A stretch of 53,590 nt of DNA from a bacterium. Lineage in GTDB: Bacteria; BMS3Abin14. Shown one piece after another: positions 44,526 to 53,427 of the stretch. Location: assembly GCA_029210545.1 (NCBI GenBank), contig JARGFV010000002.1, forward strand, positions 1 to 53,590. The letters are read 5' to 3'. Under the pieces are notes generated by a model. It did not search any database and was not told the DNA's origin. It saw nothing but the letters and a program-made list of their open reading frames with translations. Within the stretch, counting starts at the first letter, position 1. Each line of letters opens with the position of its first letter. Both the position numbers and the translations under genes were made by a program.

Positions 44526-45352
44526 CAGGTAGCATCCTCAATTTCATCAAGATCTTTCACACGGCCTTCAGTCTGCCTACAGTATTTGCCGGAGCCTGGC
44601 TGGGAAACACCGGCCGTTTCCCGTCATTATGGATCCTGTTGCTGGTCATTGCGGCGGCAACAGGCGCCCGCACCTTCGGATTCTCCTTCAATCGTATTTT
44701 CGATCGACACATCGATGCGCAAAACCCCAGGACCGCCTCGAGGGAACTGCCCCGCGGCGCCCTGTCGGTACAGGCGGCTCTTGCTGTGACAACGGCCGGT
44801 CTGGTCATGTATCTTGCCTCCTGCGCCGCCCTGGGAGGCTGGTGCCTGGTCTTGGCACCGATCCCGTTGGTCCCTCTTCTGTTCTACTCGCTGCTCAAGC
44901 GGTTCACTCCACTTTGTCACTTCGGTATCGGGCTTTGTCTGGCCCTCGCCCCCCTGGGAGCGTTCGTGGCGACGGCCGGCCACATCCGTTTTTCCCTACC
45001 CGTCATCCTGTTCGCGGTCTATGTGTTTTTCTGGATGAGCGGAGCCGACATTCTCTACGCCATTCTTGACATTGAGAGCGATCGTCAGAACGGCATACAT
45101 AGCCTGCCCGCATTCTACGGAAGAGCAGCGGCAATGCGGATGGCGGCCTGCTGCCACATTACAGCCACAGCTCTGATCGCAGGCGTTCTATTCGTAATCG
45201 GCGGAGGCGTCGGGTCTTTCATCGCTCTGGGCCTGTCAACGCTTTTCCTGGGAGCGGCGCATGTCACGGTGATCCCGGTGGAGCTGCGGTTTTTCCCCAT
45301 CTCAACAATGGCGGGAGTGGCGGCGGCCTTTGTCCCCATCCTTGGCAGTTGA
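44522..45352 (+). CDS. mqnP: UbiA-family prenyltransferase MqnP
   Basis: 276 aa, multi-pass membrane protein. The first Asp-rich motif NRIFDRHIDAQNPRT and the second DIESDRQNGIHSLP bind Mg and polyprenyl diphosphate. It prenylates 1,4-dihydroxy-6-naphthoate. TTG 44522 overlaps the mqnB stop as TTGA with GGAGG seven bases upstream; the longer frame from 44486 would be unusual. Position between mqnB and ubiX/ubiD fixes the pathway role. Confidence 0.92.
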   Translation: MTGSILNFIKIFHTAFSLPTVFAGAWLGNTGRFPSLWILLLVIAAATGARTFGFSFNRIFDRHIDAQNPRTASRELPRGALSVQAALAVTTAGLVMYLASCAALGGWCLVLAPIPLVPLLFYSLLKRFTPLCHFGIGLCLALAPLGAFVATAGHIRFSLPVILFAVYVFFWMSGADILYAILDIESDRQNGIHSLPAFYGRAAAMRMAACCHITATALIAGVLFVIGGGVGSFIALGLSTLFLGAAHVTVIPVELRFFPISTMAGVAAAFVPILGS

Positions 45353-45398
45353 TGGACTTATAAGGTGTATTAAATCCACCAGGTAAGGAAGCAGCATC

Positions 45399-45971
45399 AT
45401 GACGGAGAATAAACATCTGGTTCTCGCAGTAACGGGCGCGTCCGGCGCTTACGCGGCCGAACAATTGATCGCCGCATCGCCCTGGCCGGTGGCCCTCGTC
45501 GTAAGCCGGTGGGGGAAAACGGTGTTCGCTGAAGAGCGTGGAGACCTTGAACGACTGTTTTCCGGGGCCGACAGTATTCACGATAACGATGATCTCAGAT
45601 CGCCCCTTGCTTCCGGGTCGGTGGCGACCCGTGGGATGGTCGTTCTCCCCTGTTCGACCCATACGCTGGGAAGTATTGCGGCTGGCCTGGGGAACACCCT
45701 GATTCCACGTGCGGCCCATTGTCACCTGAAAGAGCGGCGGACCCTGGTCCTCTGCCTGAGGGAATCGCCGCTGACCCTCATCGACCTGGATAACGCGAAC
45801 AAAGTGGCGACGGCCGGGGGGATCATCATGCCCCTTTCCCCGCCATTTTTCATGTTCAGCGGCCGGCTCCCGGAAGAGATTTCACTCACCGACATCATGG
45901 ACTCGTTTGTGGATCGGGTGCTGTCGGTATTCGGTCATGAACCAGGGCGGAATTGGGAGGATGTGCGATGA
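45399..45971 (+). CDS. ubiX: UbiX-type flavin prenyltransferase (MqnM-like)
   Basis: 190 aa. Rossmann-like flavoprotein: LAVTGASGAYAAEQLI, VVLPCSTHTLGSIAAGLGNTLIPRAAH in parts, and LCLRESPLTLIDLDNANKVATAGGII in parts. It makes prenylated FMN, the cofactor of the UbiD decarboxylase whose gene overlaps its stop as ATGA. The role is decarboxylation of 6-carboxy-demethylmenaquinone. Confidence 0.94.
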   Translation: MTENKHLVLAVTGASGAYAAEQLIAASPWPVALVVSRWGKTVFAEERGDLERLFSGADSIHDNDDLRSPLASGSVATRGMVVLPCSTHTLGSIAAGLGNTLIPRAAHCHLKERRTLVLCLRESPLTLIDLDNANKVATAGGIIMPLSPPFFMFSGRLPEEISLTDIMDSFVDRVLSVFGHEPGRNWEDVR

Positions 45972-47743
45972 TCTTTCCGGACCTGCGATCCTTCATTCAG
46001 CACCTTGAAGCACAAGGGGAACTGGTTCGCATCAGAGCCGAGGTCGATCCCGACCAAGAGATCAACATCATTCAGCATCGGGTCATGGCACATAACGGTC
46101 CTGCGCTTCTGTTCGAGAATGTCATCGGGTCCCCGTACCAGATCGTTTCCAATCTGTTCGGGACAAAAGACCGGGTCGAACGGGTGTTCGGTGGTCACCC
46201 GTCCGAAGTGGGTGAGACAGTCGTACGCCTTGCCGCAGGGATGATGCCGCCGCAAATCGAGACGATCTGGAAAGAGAGGCGCCGCATCCGGCGTCTGCTC
46301 AACGCCAGACTTCGCAACGTTTTTAAAGGTCCGGTAATGGCAACTGTTTCCGAGCCGGCCGACCTGGAATGTCTGCCGGTCTTGAAGTGCTGGCCGGAGG
46401 ACGGTGGGCATTTCTTCACGCTTCCACTGGTTCATACGGTCGACCCCGTGACCGGTTGCGGCAACACCGGCATCTACCGTCTTCAGCGATACGGCCCCGG
46501 CTCAACGGGAATGCATTGGCAGATCGAAAAGGGCGGAGGATTTCATTTTCAAAAAGCCCGGGAACTCGGCCAGCCGCTTCCGGTCAGCGTTTTTCTCGGT
46601 GGCCCGCCCGCCCTGACCATTGCCGCTGTGACCCCGCTTCCAGAGGGGATGGACGAAAGGATACTGGCCGCCTTGCTTTTGGGAAAACCGCTTGACGTCA
46701 TCAAGCGAACGAAAACAGGGCACCTGATTCCGGCACAGGCGGAGTTCGTGCTGGAGGGAACGGTAACGGACGGAGACTTGCGGCGGGAAGGTCCTTTCGG
46801 GGATCATTTCGGTCATTACTCCCACAGCGCCGATTTCCCGGTCTACCGGGTCCACCGGGTGCTGGCCCGCAAAAACGCGATTTATCCCGCCACTGTGGTG
46901 GGGAAACCGGTCCAGGAGGACTTTCACATCGGGGTCGCGCTTCAGGAAATGGCCATGCCTCTTCTGAAGCTGACCAGGCCCGCTGTAACAGCGATCTGGG
47001 CCTATCCGGAAACCGGTTTTCACCCCCTCGCCGTCATGGCAGTGAAGCAGAGATATCCGAGGGAAGCCCTGAAACATACTCTCGGAATGCTGGGTGAAGG
47101 CCAGGTCTCCCTGACCAAGATCATGATCACCGTCGACAGCGATGTGGACGTGAAGGATTTCGAGGCGGTGAGCCGAGCGCTCTGGCAGCATCTCGACACG
47201 GGAGACGGCTTGCACCTGCTTTCGCCCACGGCCCAGGACACCCTCGATTTCACCGGTCCGGCCATGAACTCCGGTTCCCGGCTTATTCTGATCGCCTGTC
47301 GGGGAAGCGGACGGCCGGTCCCAGGAGAGACACCGCCGCCGCCGCCGGAAGCCGACATGGTTGATCCCGGGATCCAGGGATTGAGGAAATGGGGTCCGGC
47401 GTTTCTCATGGTCCAACTGAAATCCGGCGGTGTGGACATCGACCGGGTCCGCCGATCGCTGGCGGCCCACCCGTCCACCAGCCAATACATGTTCCGCGTT
47501 CTTCTATCGCCGGATATCCCTCTGGACGACCCCACCATGACCCTCTGGGGTTGGTTCACGCGGTTCGATCCCCTGCTTGACATCCATCCTGCCGGACGCC
47601 GCCTGGATGGCAACCGTTTGATCCTCAACCTCCCGCTCGACATCGATGCGCGGTGGAAAGACGGCTACCCCAAACCGGTTCAATTCGATCCCGGGGTGGA
47701 GAAGAATGTGGATAAACGGTGGAAGAGCTTCGGGCTGGATTGA
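45968..47743 (+). CDS. UbiD-family decarboxylase (MqnL-like)
   Basis: 591 aa, full-length UbiD: PDLRSFIQHLEAQGELVRI, LLFENVIGSPYQIVSNLFG, GCGNTGIYRLQRYGP, EGPFGDHFGHYS and a long C-terminal domain. It needs prenylated FMN from the neighbouring UbiX. In this context it should decarboxylate the prenylated naphthoate (the MqnL step). ATG 45968 overlaps the ubiX stop. Family members act on many aromatic acids; the assignment rests on the cluster. Confidence 0.92.
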   Translation: MIFPDLRSFIQHLEAQGELVRIRAEVDPDQEINIIQHRVMAHNGPALLFENVIGSPYQIVSNLFGTKDRVERVFGGHPSEVGETVVRLAAGMMPPQIETIWKERRRIRRLLNARLRNVFKGPVMATVSEPADLECLPVLKCWPEDGGHFFTLPLVHTVDPVTGCGNTGIYRLQRYGPGSTGMHWQIEKGGGFHFQKARELGQPLPVSVFLGGPPALTIAAVTPLPEGMDERILAALLLGKPLDVIKRTKTGHLIPAQAEFVLEGTVTDGDLRREGPFGDHFGHYSHSADFPVYRVHRVLARKNAIYPATVVGKPVQEDFHIGVALQEMAMPLLKLTRPAVTAIWAYPETGFHPLAVMAVKQRYPREALKHTLGMLGEGQVSLTKIMITVDSDVDVKDFEAVSRALWQHLDTGDGLHLLSPTAQDTLDFTGPAMNSGSRLILIACRGSGRPVPGETPPPPPEADMVDPGIQGLRKWGPAFLMVQLKSGGVDIDRVRRSLAAHPSTSQYMFRVLLSPDIPLDDPTMTLWGWFTRFDPLLDIHPAGRRLDGNRLILNLPLDIDARWKDGYPKPVQFDPGVEKNVDKRWKSFGLD

Positions 47744-47745
47744 AA

Positions 47746-48891
47746 ATGAAGACGATCATGAACGCCGCGTTTTCAACATCCATTGAAAAGGGCGCCGCCG
47801 GGCAGCGGTTGACCCGTGCAGAGGCCTTTGCCCTGATCGGGGCTGTCACACCCGACACGCTTCACCTTCTGGGGGAGGCCGCTCTGGAAAACCGGACACG
47901 GCGTTGGGGCAATGACGCGACCTATATCTTCAACATCCAGATAAACCCGGCGAACATCTGCACCACGGGATGCGCCTTCTGCAATTACGCTGCCCGTCCC
48001 GAAGAAGCGCACGCCTACATCCTCAGTGAAGAGGAGATCATCGAGAAAGTGGGAAAACTGGCCCCCACCGAGGTACACATCGTGGGCGGCTTGAACAGTG
48101 TGTGGCCCTATGAGCGCAACCTCGGCCTGGTCCGTGAACTGCGCAGGAGATTTCCTGTTCTTCATATCAAGGCGTTCACCGCAGTTGAAATTGCTTTTTT
48201 TGCCCGGACTGCGGCAAAGAGCGAGAGGAGGGTCATTGAAGAACTTATTGAAGCCGGCATAGACGCCATGCCCGGCGGCGGCGCGGAAATTTTTTCCGGG
48301 CGCCTCCGTGAAAAATACTGGAAGAACAAGATCAGGCCGTCCGAATGGATCCATATCCACCAACTGGCCCATTCAATGGGAGTGTCGACCAATGCGACCA
48401 TGCTGTTCGGCTTCGGGGAAACCTGGACTGAAAGGGTGGAGCACCTGCTGACGCTCAGGGATGCCCAGGACACTTCAGATGGTTTTAGCTGTTTCATTCC
48501 CCTGGCGTTTCAGCCCGGTGAAGGTCGGTTTATCGAGCAGGGTCCGACCCCGCTCGACACCTTGTCCGTGCTTGCGGTGTCAAGGTTGGTACTGGACAAT
48601 ATCTCCCATCTTAAATCCTACTGGCCTATGATCGGACTCGAAACTGCAGCCGCCGGTCTTAGCTGGGGCGCCGATGACCTGGACGGAACCATCGGCGAGG
48701 AAAAAATAGCCCACATGGCAGGGGCAAAAACACCTTTTGGACTGGCGCGTGACCGGATGGTGGAAACAATTTCAACCGCAGGGTTCCGCCCACGGGAACG
48801 GGACGGCCGTTTCACGCCGATGAACGCCCCTTCCCCATCGACCGGTGTCCTGCCGGGTGACGTTACAGCATCGGACCAGGAGCCTGCCTGA
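47746..48891 (+). CDS. mqnE: Aminofutalosine synthase MqnE
   Basis: 381 aa, radical SAM enzyme. The cluster motif is CTTGCAFC (CxxxCxxC) after NIQINPANI, with GGLNSVWPYE, MPGGGAEIFS and TNATMLFGFGET further on. It joins 3-(1-carboxyvinyl)oxybenzoate and SAM to give aminofutalosine. ATG 47746 lies two bases after the ubiD stop. The C-terminal tail (SPSTGVLPGDVTASDQEPA) ends inside a CAGGAGCCTG repeat. Confidence 0.93.
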   Translation: MKTIMNAAFSTSIEKGAAGQRLTRAEAFALIGAVTPDTLHLLGEAALENRTRRWGNDATYIFNIQINPANICTTGCAFCNYAARPEEAHAYILSEEEIIEKVGKLAPTEVHIVGGLNSVWPYERNLGLVRELRRRFPVLHIKAFTAVEIAFFARTAAKSERRVIEELIEAGIDAMPGGGAEIFSGRLREKYWKNKIRPSEWIHIHQLAHSMGVSTNATMLFGFGETWTERVEHLLTLRDAQDTSDGFSCFIPLAFQPGEGRFIEQGPTPLDTLSVLAVSRLVLDNISHLKSYWPMIGLETAAAGLSWGADDLDGTIGEEKIAHMAGAKTPFGLARDRMVETISTAGFRPRERDGRFTPMNAPSPSTGVLPGDVTASDQEPA

Positions 48892-48912
48892 TAACCCCAC
48901 AAAGACTCCTGG
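48877..48912. repeat. Short CAGGAGCCTG...GACTCCTGG element, copy 3
   Basis: CAGGAGCCTGCC ... AAAGACTCCTGG, a 36-bp relative of the element at 49907. The mqnE stop codon is inside it. Confidence 0.45.
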
Positions 48913-48940
48913 CAATGGTCAAGTGACGCGAGGTTCAACG

Positions 48941-49789
48941 ATGACTCATCCTGTCGCAATTATCCCCTACACGAACATGGCGCCTCTACAGGTTTTCGGT
49001 CCTCCGCAGGGGTGCCGGTTCGTGCCGATGGTTCCCCGGGAGAGCATAACCGCCCTTCTGGAGAAACGTGTGATCGCCGCGGCTGTACCGGTGGGTGGGC
49101 TGCCGGCTCTCGACTCCGCCGTCGACCTGCTGGGGCCTTTCGGTATCGCCGCACGGGAACGGTCCATGAGCGTCCTGCTGTTTTCGAAGCGGCCGTTTGC
49201 CGATATCCCACCCGACGCCCGATTCCGATTGACCTCTGAATCCGCCTCCAGCGTCCGGCTCCTCTACCTTCTCCACGGATATCGAAACGGGTTTAAAAAA
49301 AAACCCACTTCGGCCGGTAACGGACGTAGTGCGGACGGAGAGCTTCTTATCGGCGATGCCGCCCTGCTCATGAGGAAATCGCATCGGGAAAACAGGTCAC
49401 ACGAATACCCTTTTGTGACGGACCTGGCGGAGGAATGGTTTGCCATGCACAGCCTGCCTTTCGTCTTCGCCAGATGGGTGATACGCAAAGATGCTCCTGG
49501 CACCGCCCGCAGGGCACTCGAAAACTGGCTTGATGAGTTCAGAGTCAATGAGTTCGACCTGATCCATCGTGCGGCGCCGCCGGCTGCCAGAAGCCTCGGC
49601 TTGCCCCTGCAGGAGGTGCTGGACTATTTCCGAACTGTCCGCCGGGTCCTCGACCAGGATGATCTTGCCGGGCAGGAACGTTTTTTAACCGATCTTGAGC
49701 TATTGAAAGAGTCGCAAAAAGCCCAGGCGGGACTTTTTGCTCAACGGAAAGCGAAAAGTGTCATTTTCGCTTTCCTCACAGATCATTGA
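48941..49789 (+). CDS. mqnA: Chorismate dehydratase MqnA
   Basis: 282 aa, MqnA/periplasmic-binding-like fold: YTNMAPLQVFG, VAAVPVGGLPAL-type AAAVPVGGLPALDS, SMSVLLFSKRP, LTSESASSVRLLYLL, LLIGDAALL, and LAEEWFAMHSLPFVFARWVI in parts. It dehydrates chorismate to 3-(1-carboxyvinyl)oxybenzoate, the first committed step. ATG 48941 fits the family start. The last ~27 codons (from SQKAQAGLF) are encoded by the multi-hairpin element copy D, which also supplies the stop, so the native C-terminus was replaced or extended. Confidence 0.9.
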   Translation: MTHPVAIIPYTNMAPLQVFGPPQGCRFVPMVPRESITALLEKRVIAAAVPVGGLPALDSAVDLLGPFGIAARERSMSVLLFSKRPFADIPPDARFRLTSESASSVRLLYLLHGYRNGFKKKPTSAGNGRSADGELLIGDAALLMRKSHRENRSHEYPFVTDLAEEWFAMHSLPFVFARWVIRKDAPGTARRALENWLDEFRVNEFDLIHRAAPPAARSLGLPLQEVLDYFRTVRRVLDQDDLAGQERFLTDLELLKESQKAQAGLFAQRKAKSVIFAFLTDH

Positions 49790-49855
49790 CTTCTATTGCC
49801 GGTCATTGATCTGGGCGCCCCACCTGGGGCGTGTTGATGACTTTTTGCGAGGTCA
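49703..49855 (-). repeat. Multi-hairpin element, copy D (divergent, inverted, overlaps mqnA)
   Basis: Read on the - strand it has the left end (GACCTCGCAAAAAGTCATC), an S2 with GCCCC / GGGGCG, an S3-like GATCAATGAC stem, S4 as GGAAAGCGAAAA / TTTTCGCTTTCC and an S5 with GCAAAAAGCCC. Relative to copies B and C, S4 carries paired changes (GGG/CCC to GCG/CGC). Its right end (TTGAAAGAGTCGCAAAAAG, + strand) starts inside mqnA and the element separates mqnA from mqnC. Confidence 0.85.
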
Positions 49856-49906
49856 CCAACTATTATATGTGGGAGTAACAGCCCCTCGGAAGCCGCATCC
49901 CTCCCT

Positions 49907-49941
49907 GGGTGTCTGTCGGAGAACCTGACACAGACTCCTGG
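49907..49941 (+). repeat. TGTCGGAGAAC...CTCCTGG short element, copy 4
   Basis: GTGTCTGTCGGAGAACCTG followed by ACACAGACTCCTGG. It shares TGTCGGAGAAC and CTCCTGG with the copies at 14550 (- strand) and 53428. It lies 20 bases before the mqnC start, over its leader. Confidence 0.6.
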
Positions 49942-49960
49942 TGAAAAGGGAACAGTCATT

Positions 49961-51070
49961 GTGGAGGACGATCCATTGAAAAAGTCGCGCACGGGGGAAA
50001 GAATAGCTGCCCGACGCATGGGCGAACGGTTCGAGCGCGGTGATGCGCTGGAGCTGCTCAGGGAAATGCCCATGGGGCGCCTGATGGCTATGGCTCACGG
50101 TGCGCGTCTCGATCGCTACCCGGAGCCCGCTGTGACCTTCGTAATAGATACCAATCCGAACTACACGAACATCTGCGTCACCCGGTGCCTTTTCTGCGCC
50201 TTCTGCCGCCCGGGAAACGACGCGGATGCCTACACCCTTTCCCCGAAGCAGCTGGGCGAAAGGGTTAAGGCCGCTCACGACATCGGGGCGACAACCGTGC
50301 TGCTGCAGGGGGGGCACAACCCGGCTATCGGGCTGGGGGAATGGACAGCATACATCCGGGAGATCCGGAAAGCCTGTCCGGACATCCACATTCATCCTTT
50401 CAGCCCTGCCGAATACGTCTTCATGGCAGCTAAGGAGAAGATCAGCTACGAAGAGGCACTGCGGTCCGTATACCTCGAAGGAGTGGACACCATCCCTGGC
50501 GGAGGCGCCGAAATCCTGACCGAACGGGTACGACAGGCAATCGCGCCGGACAAGGCAACGACGAACGAATGGCTGGAGCTTAGTGAGACCGCACACCGGA
50601 TAGGGTTTAGAACTACCGCGACCATGATGTTCGGTCACATTGAAACAGATATGGACATTGTAGACCATCTTCTGTCGCTTCGGGCGGTGCAGGATCGTAC
50701 TGGAGGGTTTACCAGCTTTATTCCCTGGTCGTTCAAACCGGGCTGTTCACACCTCAGCCGGAAGGTTCCGTCCCCGGTACACCCGGCAAAGTATGTGCGA
50801 ATAATTGCTCTGGCACGCCTGGTGCTCGACAACTTCCCTCACATTCAATCTTCCTGGTTCAGCGAGAGCGTTCAGGCAGGGCAGCTGGGGCTGCTTGCCG
50901 GGGCAGACGATTTCGGAGGGGTGCTGATAGAAGAAAATGTGCTCAAGACAACCGGATACCGGAATACTTCCACGGTCGAAGAGGTTAAAAACATCATCCG
51001 AAGAGCGGGGTTCACACCGGCACAGAGAAACGGCTATTATCAGACCATTTGCGTCCAGAAGCCTGTGTGA
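49961..51070 (+). CDS. mqnC: Cyclic dehypoxanthinyl futalosine synthase MqnC
   Basis: 369 aa, radical SAM enzyme of the MqnC/CofH-like group. Cluster motif CVTRCLFCAFC (CxxxCxxC) after TNPNYTNI, then LLQGGHNPAIGL, IHPFSPAEY, GVDTIPGGGAEIL, TTATMMFGHIET and SFKPGCS. It cyclises dehypoxanthinyl futalosine, the substrate of MqnD. GTG start at 49961 with AAGGGAACA upstream. It is separated from mqnA by element copy D and a short repeat, so it may have its own promoter. Confidence 0.94.
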   Translation: MEDDPLKKSRTGERIAARRMGERFERGDALELLREMPMGRLMAMAHGARLDRYPEPAVTFVIDTNPNYTNICVTRCLFCAFCRPGNDADAYTLSPKQLGERVKAAHDIGATTVLLQGGHNPAIGLGEWTAYIREIRKACPDIHIHPFSPAEYVFMAAKEKISYEEALRSVYLEGVDTIPGGGAEILTERVRQAIAPDKATTNEWLELSETAHRIGFRTTATMMFGHIETDMDIVDHLLSLRAVQDRTGGFTSFIPWSFKPGCSHLSRKVPSPVHPAKYVRIIALARLVLDNFPHIQSSWFSESVQAGQLGLLAGADDFGGVLIEENVLKTTGYRNTSTVEEVKNIIRRAGFTPAQRNGYYQTICVQKPV

Positions 51071-51310
51071 GGTTCTCCGACCCGATACCCGCGATTGTAT
51101 TTATCGACCTCCGGTCGGCGGGCAAGAGATGCCGCTTTTTCGATCCGGGTCCAGAAAATGTGTCCGGGCAACGTCAGGAACCGGCAACCCGCACTTCTTG
51201 TATTCTTCTGCCGGCGACGCCGGAACCCCGGCCGGAGGGGCCCAATCGGCGGATTTCGGGGTGACACTGCCCTCTGGCAAGCGTCCCGATTATCTGGTAT
51301 TTAAGGAAAC

Positions 51311-52927
51311 ATGGAAACCGACGTTCTTATCATTGGATCGGGGGTGGCCGGTTTCATGACCGCCCTCAAGGTGGCAAGATTCGCAGACGTGACTCTTGTC
51401 ACCAAGCGATCGGCCGATGACACCTCCACCTCCAAGGCCCAGGGCGGTATCGCCACCGTCATGGACGACGCGGACCGGTTCGAATACCACATCCGGGACA
51501 CCCTCACCGCGGGAGCCGACCTCTGCCACGAGGACGTGGTGGAAACGATCATCAAGAACGGCCCGAGGGCCCTGAGGGAACTCATCGACCTGGGCGCTCA
51601 TTTCGACCTGTCTGCCAAAGGTACACTTGACCTTGGACGGGAGGGCGGACACAGCCATCGGCGCATCGTCCACGCGAAGGACATGACCGGGCGCGAGATC
51701 CAGCGGGTCATCCATGCCGCAGCCGACCGCAACGAACGGATCCGGGTCCTCGAAAACCACATGGCTCTGAACCTCGTGACCCTGGGCACCCTGGCCAACC
51801 GCCTGCCCGACGACCCGGCCACCGACCGGTGCCTGGGATGCTACATCCACAACGCGGTCACCGGTGAGATCTTTCCTCTCCTTGCAAGAACTGTTGTCCT
51901 GGCAACCGGCGGCGCCGGGAAAGCATACCTTTATACAAGCAACCCCGACGTCGTCTCCGGAGCGGGGATTTCCCTGGCCTATCGCATCGGGGCCGACATC
52001 GCCAACATGGAGTTCGTCCAGTTCCATCCCACCTGCCTTTATCACCCGGCGGCCAAATCGTTCCTCATCAGCGAAGCGGTCCGGGGCGAGGGGGCCGTGC
52101 TCAGGACCCTCGACGGAAACGCCTTCATGGGAGCCTATCACGAGATGAAGGACCTCGCACCAAGGGACATCGTGGCGAGGGCCATCGACAGCGAACTGAA
52201 AAAACGGGGCGACGACCACGCCCTGCTGGACATCACCCACAAGCCGGCCCGTGAGATCATCGACCGGTTTCCCAACATCTACCAGCAATGCCTCGAATAC
52301 GGATTCGACATGACGAAAGAACCCCTCCCCGTGGTCCCGGCGGCCCATTACCTTTGCGGAGGGGTCCGGACCGACCTGGACGGGAAAACCGCGGTCCCAG
52401 GGCTTTACGCCTGCGGGGAAACGGCGTGCACGGGACTTCACGGCGCCAACCGCCTGGCCAGCAACTCCCTTCTCGAAGCCCTCGTCATGGCCGACAGGAT
52501 CGCCTGCTCCATGGAGGCCGAATGGGATTCCCTCGCTCACCCCACGGCCTTGGACATTCCTGCCTGGGACCCGGGTGATGCCGTGGACTCCGACGAGAAC
52601 GTTGTCATCTCCCACAACTGGGACGAGATCAGGCGCACCATGTGGAACTACGTGGGGATCGTTCGTACCGACCGGCGCCTTGAAAGGGCCCTTCACCGCA
52701 TCGAGCTGTTGAAGCGGGAGGTGGAGGAGTACTACTGGAACTTCCGCATCACCAGGGATCTCATCGAACTGAGGAACCTTGTCTACGTCGCGCTCCTCAC
52801 GGTGCGCTGCGCCATGGCCCGCAAGGAGAGCCGCGGCCTCCACTACACCCTGGACTACCCGGAAAGGGACGAGGCGTACCGGAAGGACACGGTGATCAAC
52901 CGAAGGCAGTATATTAAAAGGCCGTGA
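51311..52927 (+). CDS. nadB: L-aspartate oxidase
   Basis: 538 aa flavoprotein of the succinate dehydrogenase/fumarate reductase family. FAD-binding LIIGSGVAGFMTAL, TSKAQGGIA, GGHSHRRIVHAKDMTG, EFVQFHPTCLYH, EAVRGEGAVLRT (catalytic Arg region), AAHYLCGGVRTD, and GETACTGLHGANRLASNSLLEA in parts. It oxidises aspartate to iminoaspartate for NAD synthesis, using fumarate or oxygen. TAAGGAAAC precedes ATG 51311. nadC is at 20432; nadA is not in the window. A CGTGACT heptad array starts within its stop codon. Confidence 0.96.
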   Translation: METDVLIIGSGVAGFMTALKVARFADVTLVTKRSADDTSTSKAQGGIATVMDDADRFEYHIRDTLTAGADLCHEDVVETIIKNGPRALRELIDLGAHFDLSAKGTLDLGREGGHSHRRIVHAKDMTGREIQRVIHAAADRNERIRVLENHMALNLVTLGTLANRLPDDPATDRCLGCYIHNAVTGEIFPLLARTVVLATGGAGKAYLYTSNPDVVSGAGISLAYRIGADIANMEFVQFHPTCLYHPAAKSFLISEAVRGEGAVLRTLDGNAFMGAYHEMKDLAPRDIVARAIDSELKKRGDDHALLDITHKPAREIIDRFPNIYQQCLEYGFDMTKEPLPVVPAAHYLCGGVRTDLDGKTAVPGLYACGETACTGLHGANRLASNSLLEALVMADRIACSMEAEWDSLAHPTALDIPAWDPGDAVDSDENVVISHNWDEIRRTMWNYVGIVRTDRRLERALHRIELLKREVEEYYWNFRITRDLIELRNLVYVALLTVRCAMARKESRGLHYTLDYPERDEAYRKDTVINRRQYIKRP

Positions 52928-53101
52928 CTCGTGACTCGTGATTAGTACTTAGGGAACCCCCCGGCTTTGCCGGGGGTACATGGCTGACTCGCAACCCGTA
53001 ATCCGATAAGGTCTTTGTGAATTGCGATTAAATGGTTTTTGCAAACAGAACCAGGAATTTCCGCGATTTTTTCTAATTACGAATCACAAATTACGAATCA
53101 C
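52923..53101. repeat. Heptad array nadB-aroQ (CGTGACT / GAATCAC)
   Basis: Left arm CGTGACT, CGTGACT, CGTGATT (52923-52943), overlapping the nadB TGA. Right arm TAATTAC, GAATCAC, AAATTAC, GAATCAC (53074-53101). Between them is a CCCCCGGC-TTT-GCCGGGGG hairpin (52958-52976) without a T-run, possibly a weak terminator. The left words are identical to those after lptB, 50 kb away. Confidence 0.8.
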
Positions 53102-53143
53102 GGCATCCATTTTTACTTGAAATCCGAAACAAGGATAAAAAAA

Positions 53144-53425
53144 ATGGAAAGTCCTCCTCCCGACCAGCGGATCCTCAACCTTCGAAACGCCATCGACACC
53201 GTGGACAGCCGCATTATCGAGCTTCTGCAGGAACGGGCCTCCCTCGCCCAGGAGATCGGCCAGGTGAAAAAGAAGATCGGCATGGCCATCCTGGATCCGG
53301 GCCGGGAGGGGAAGGTGAAAAAGAAGCTCGCCGCCGGCGCCCAGGGCCCCATGGACACCGAACAGCTGGTGAGGATCTACGAGGTCATCATGGCGGAAAG
53401 CCGGCGGTTGCAGGAGGAGGACTAG
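53144..53425 (+). CDS. Chorismate mutase, AroQ type
   Basis: 93 aa, a free-standing AroQ domain: LRNAIDTVDSRIIELLQERASLAQEIG, followed by KKKIGMAILDPGREGKVKKKL, helix 2-3 with the conserved Arg/Lys and a C-terminal helix ending in MAESRRLQEED (first string quoted in two overlapping parts). It rearranges chorismate to prephenate for Phe/Tyr. In many relatives this domain is the N-terminus of prephenate dehydratase; here a TAG stop follows at once. ATG 53144 was chosen with AAGGAT upstream; a longer frame would run through the heptad array. Confidence 0.9.
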   Translation: MESPPPDQRILNLRNAIDTVDSRIIELLQERASLAQEIGQVKKKIGMAILDPGREGKVKKKLAAGAQGPMDTEQLVRIYEVIMAESRRLQEED

Positions 53426-53427
53426 CA

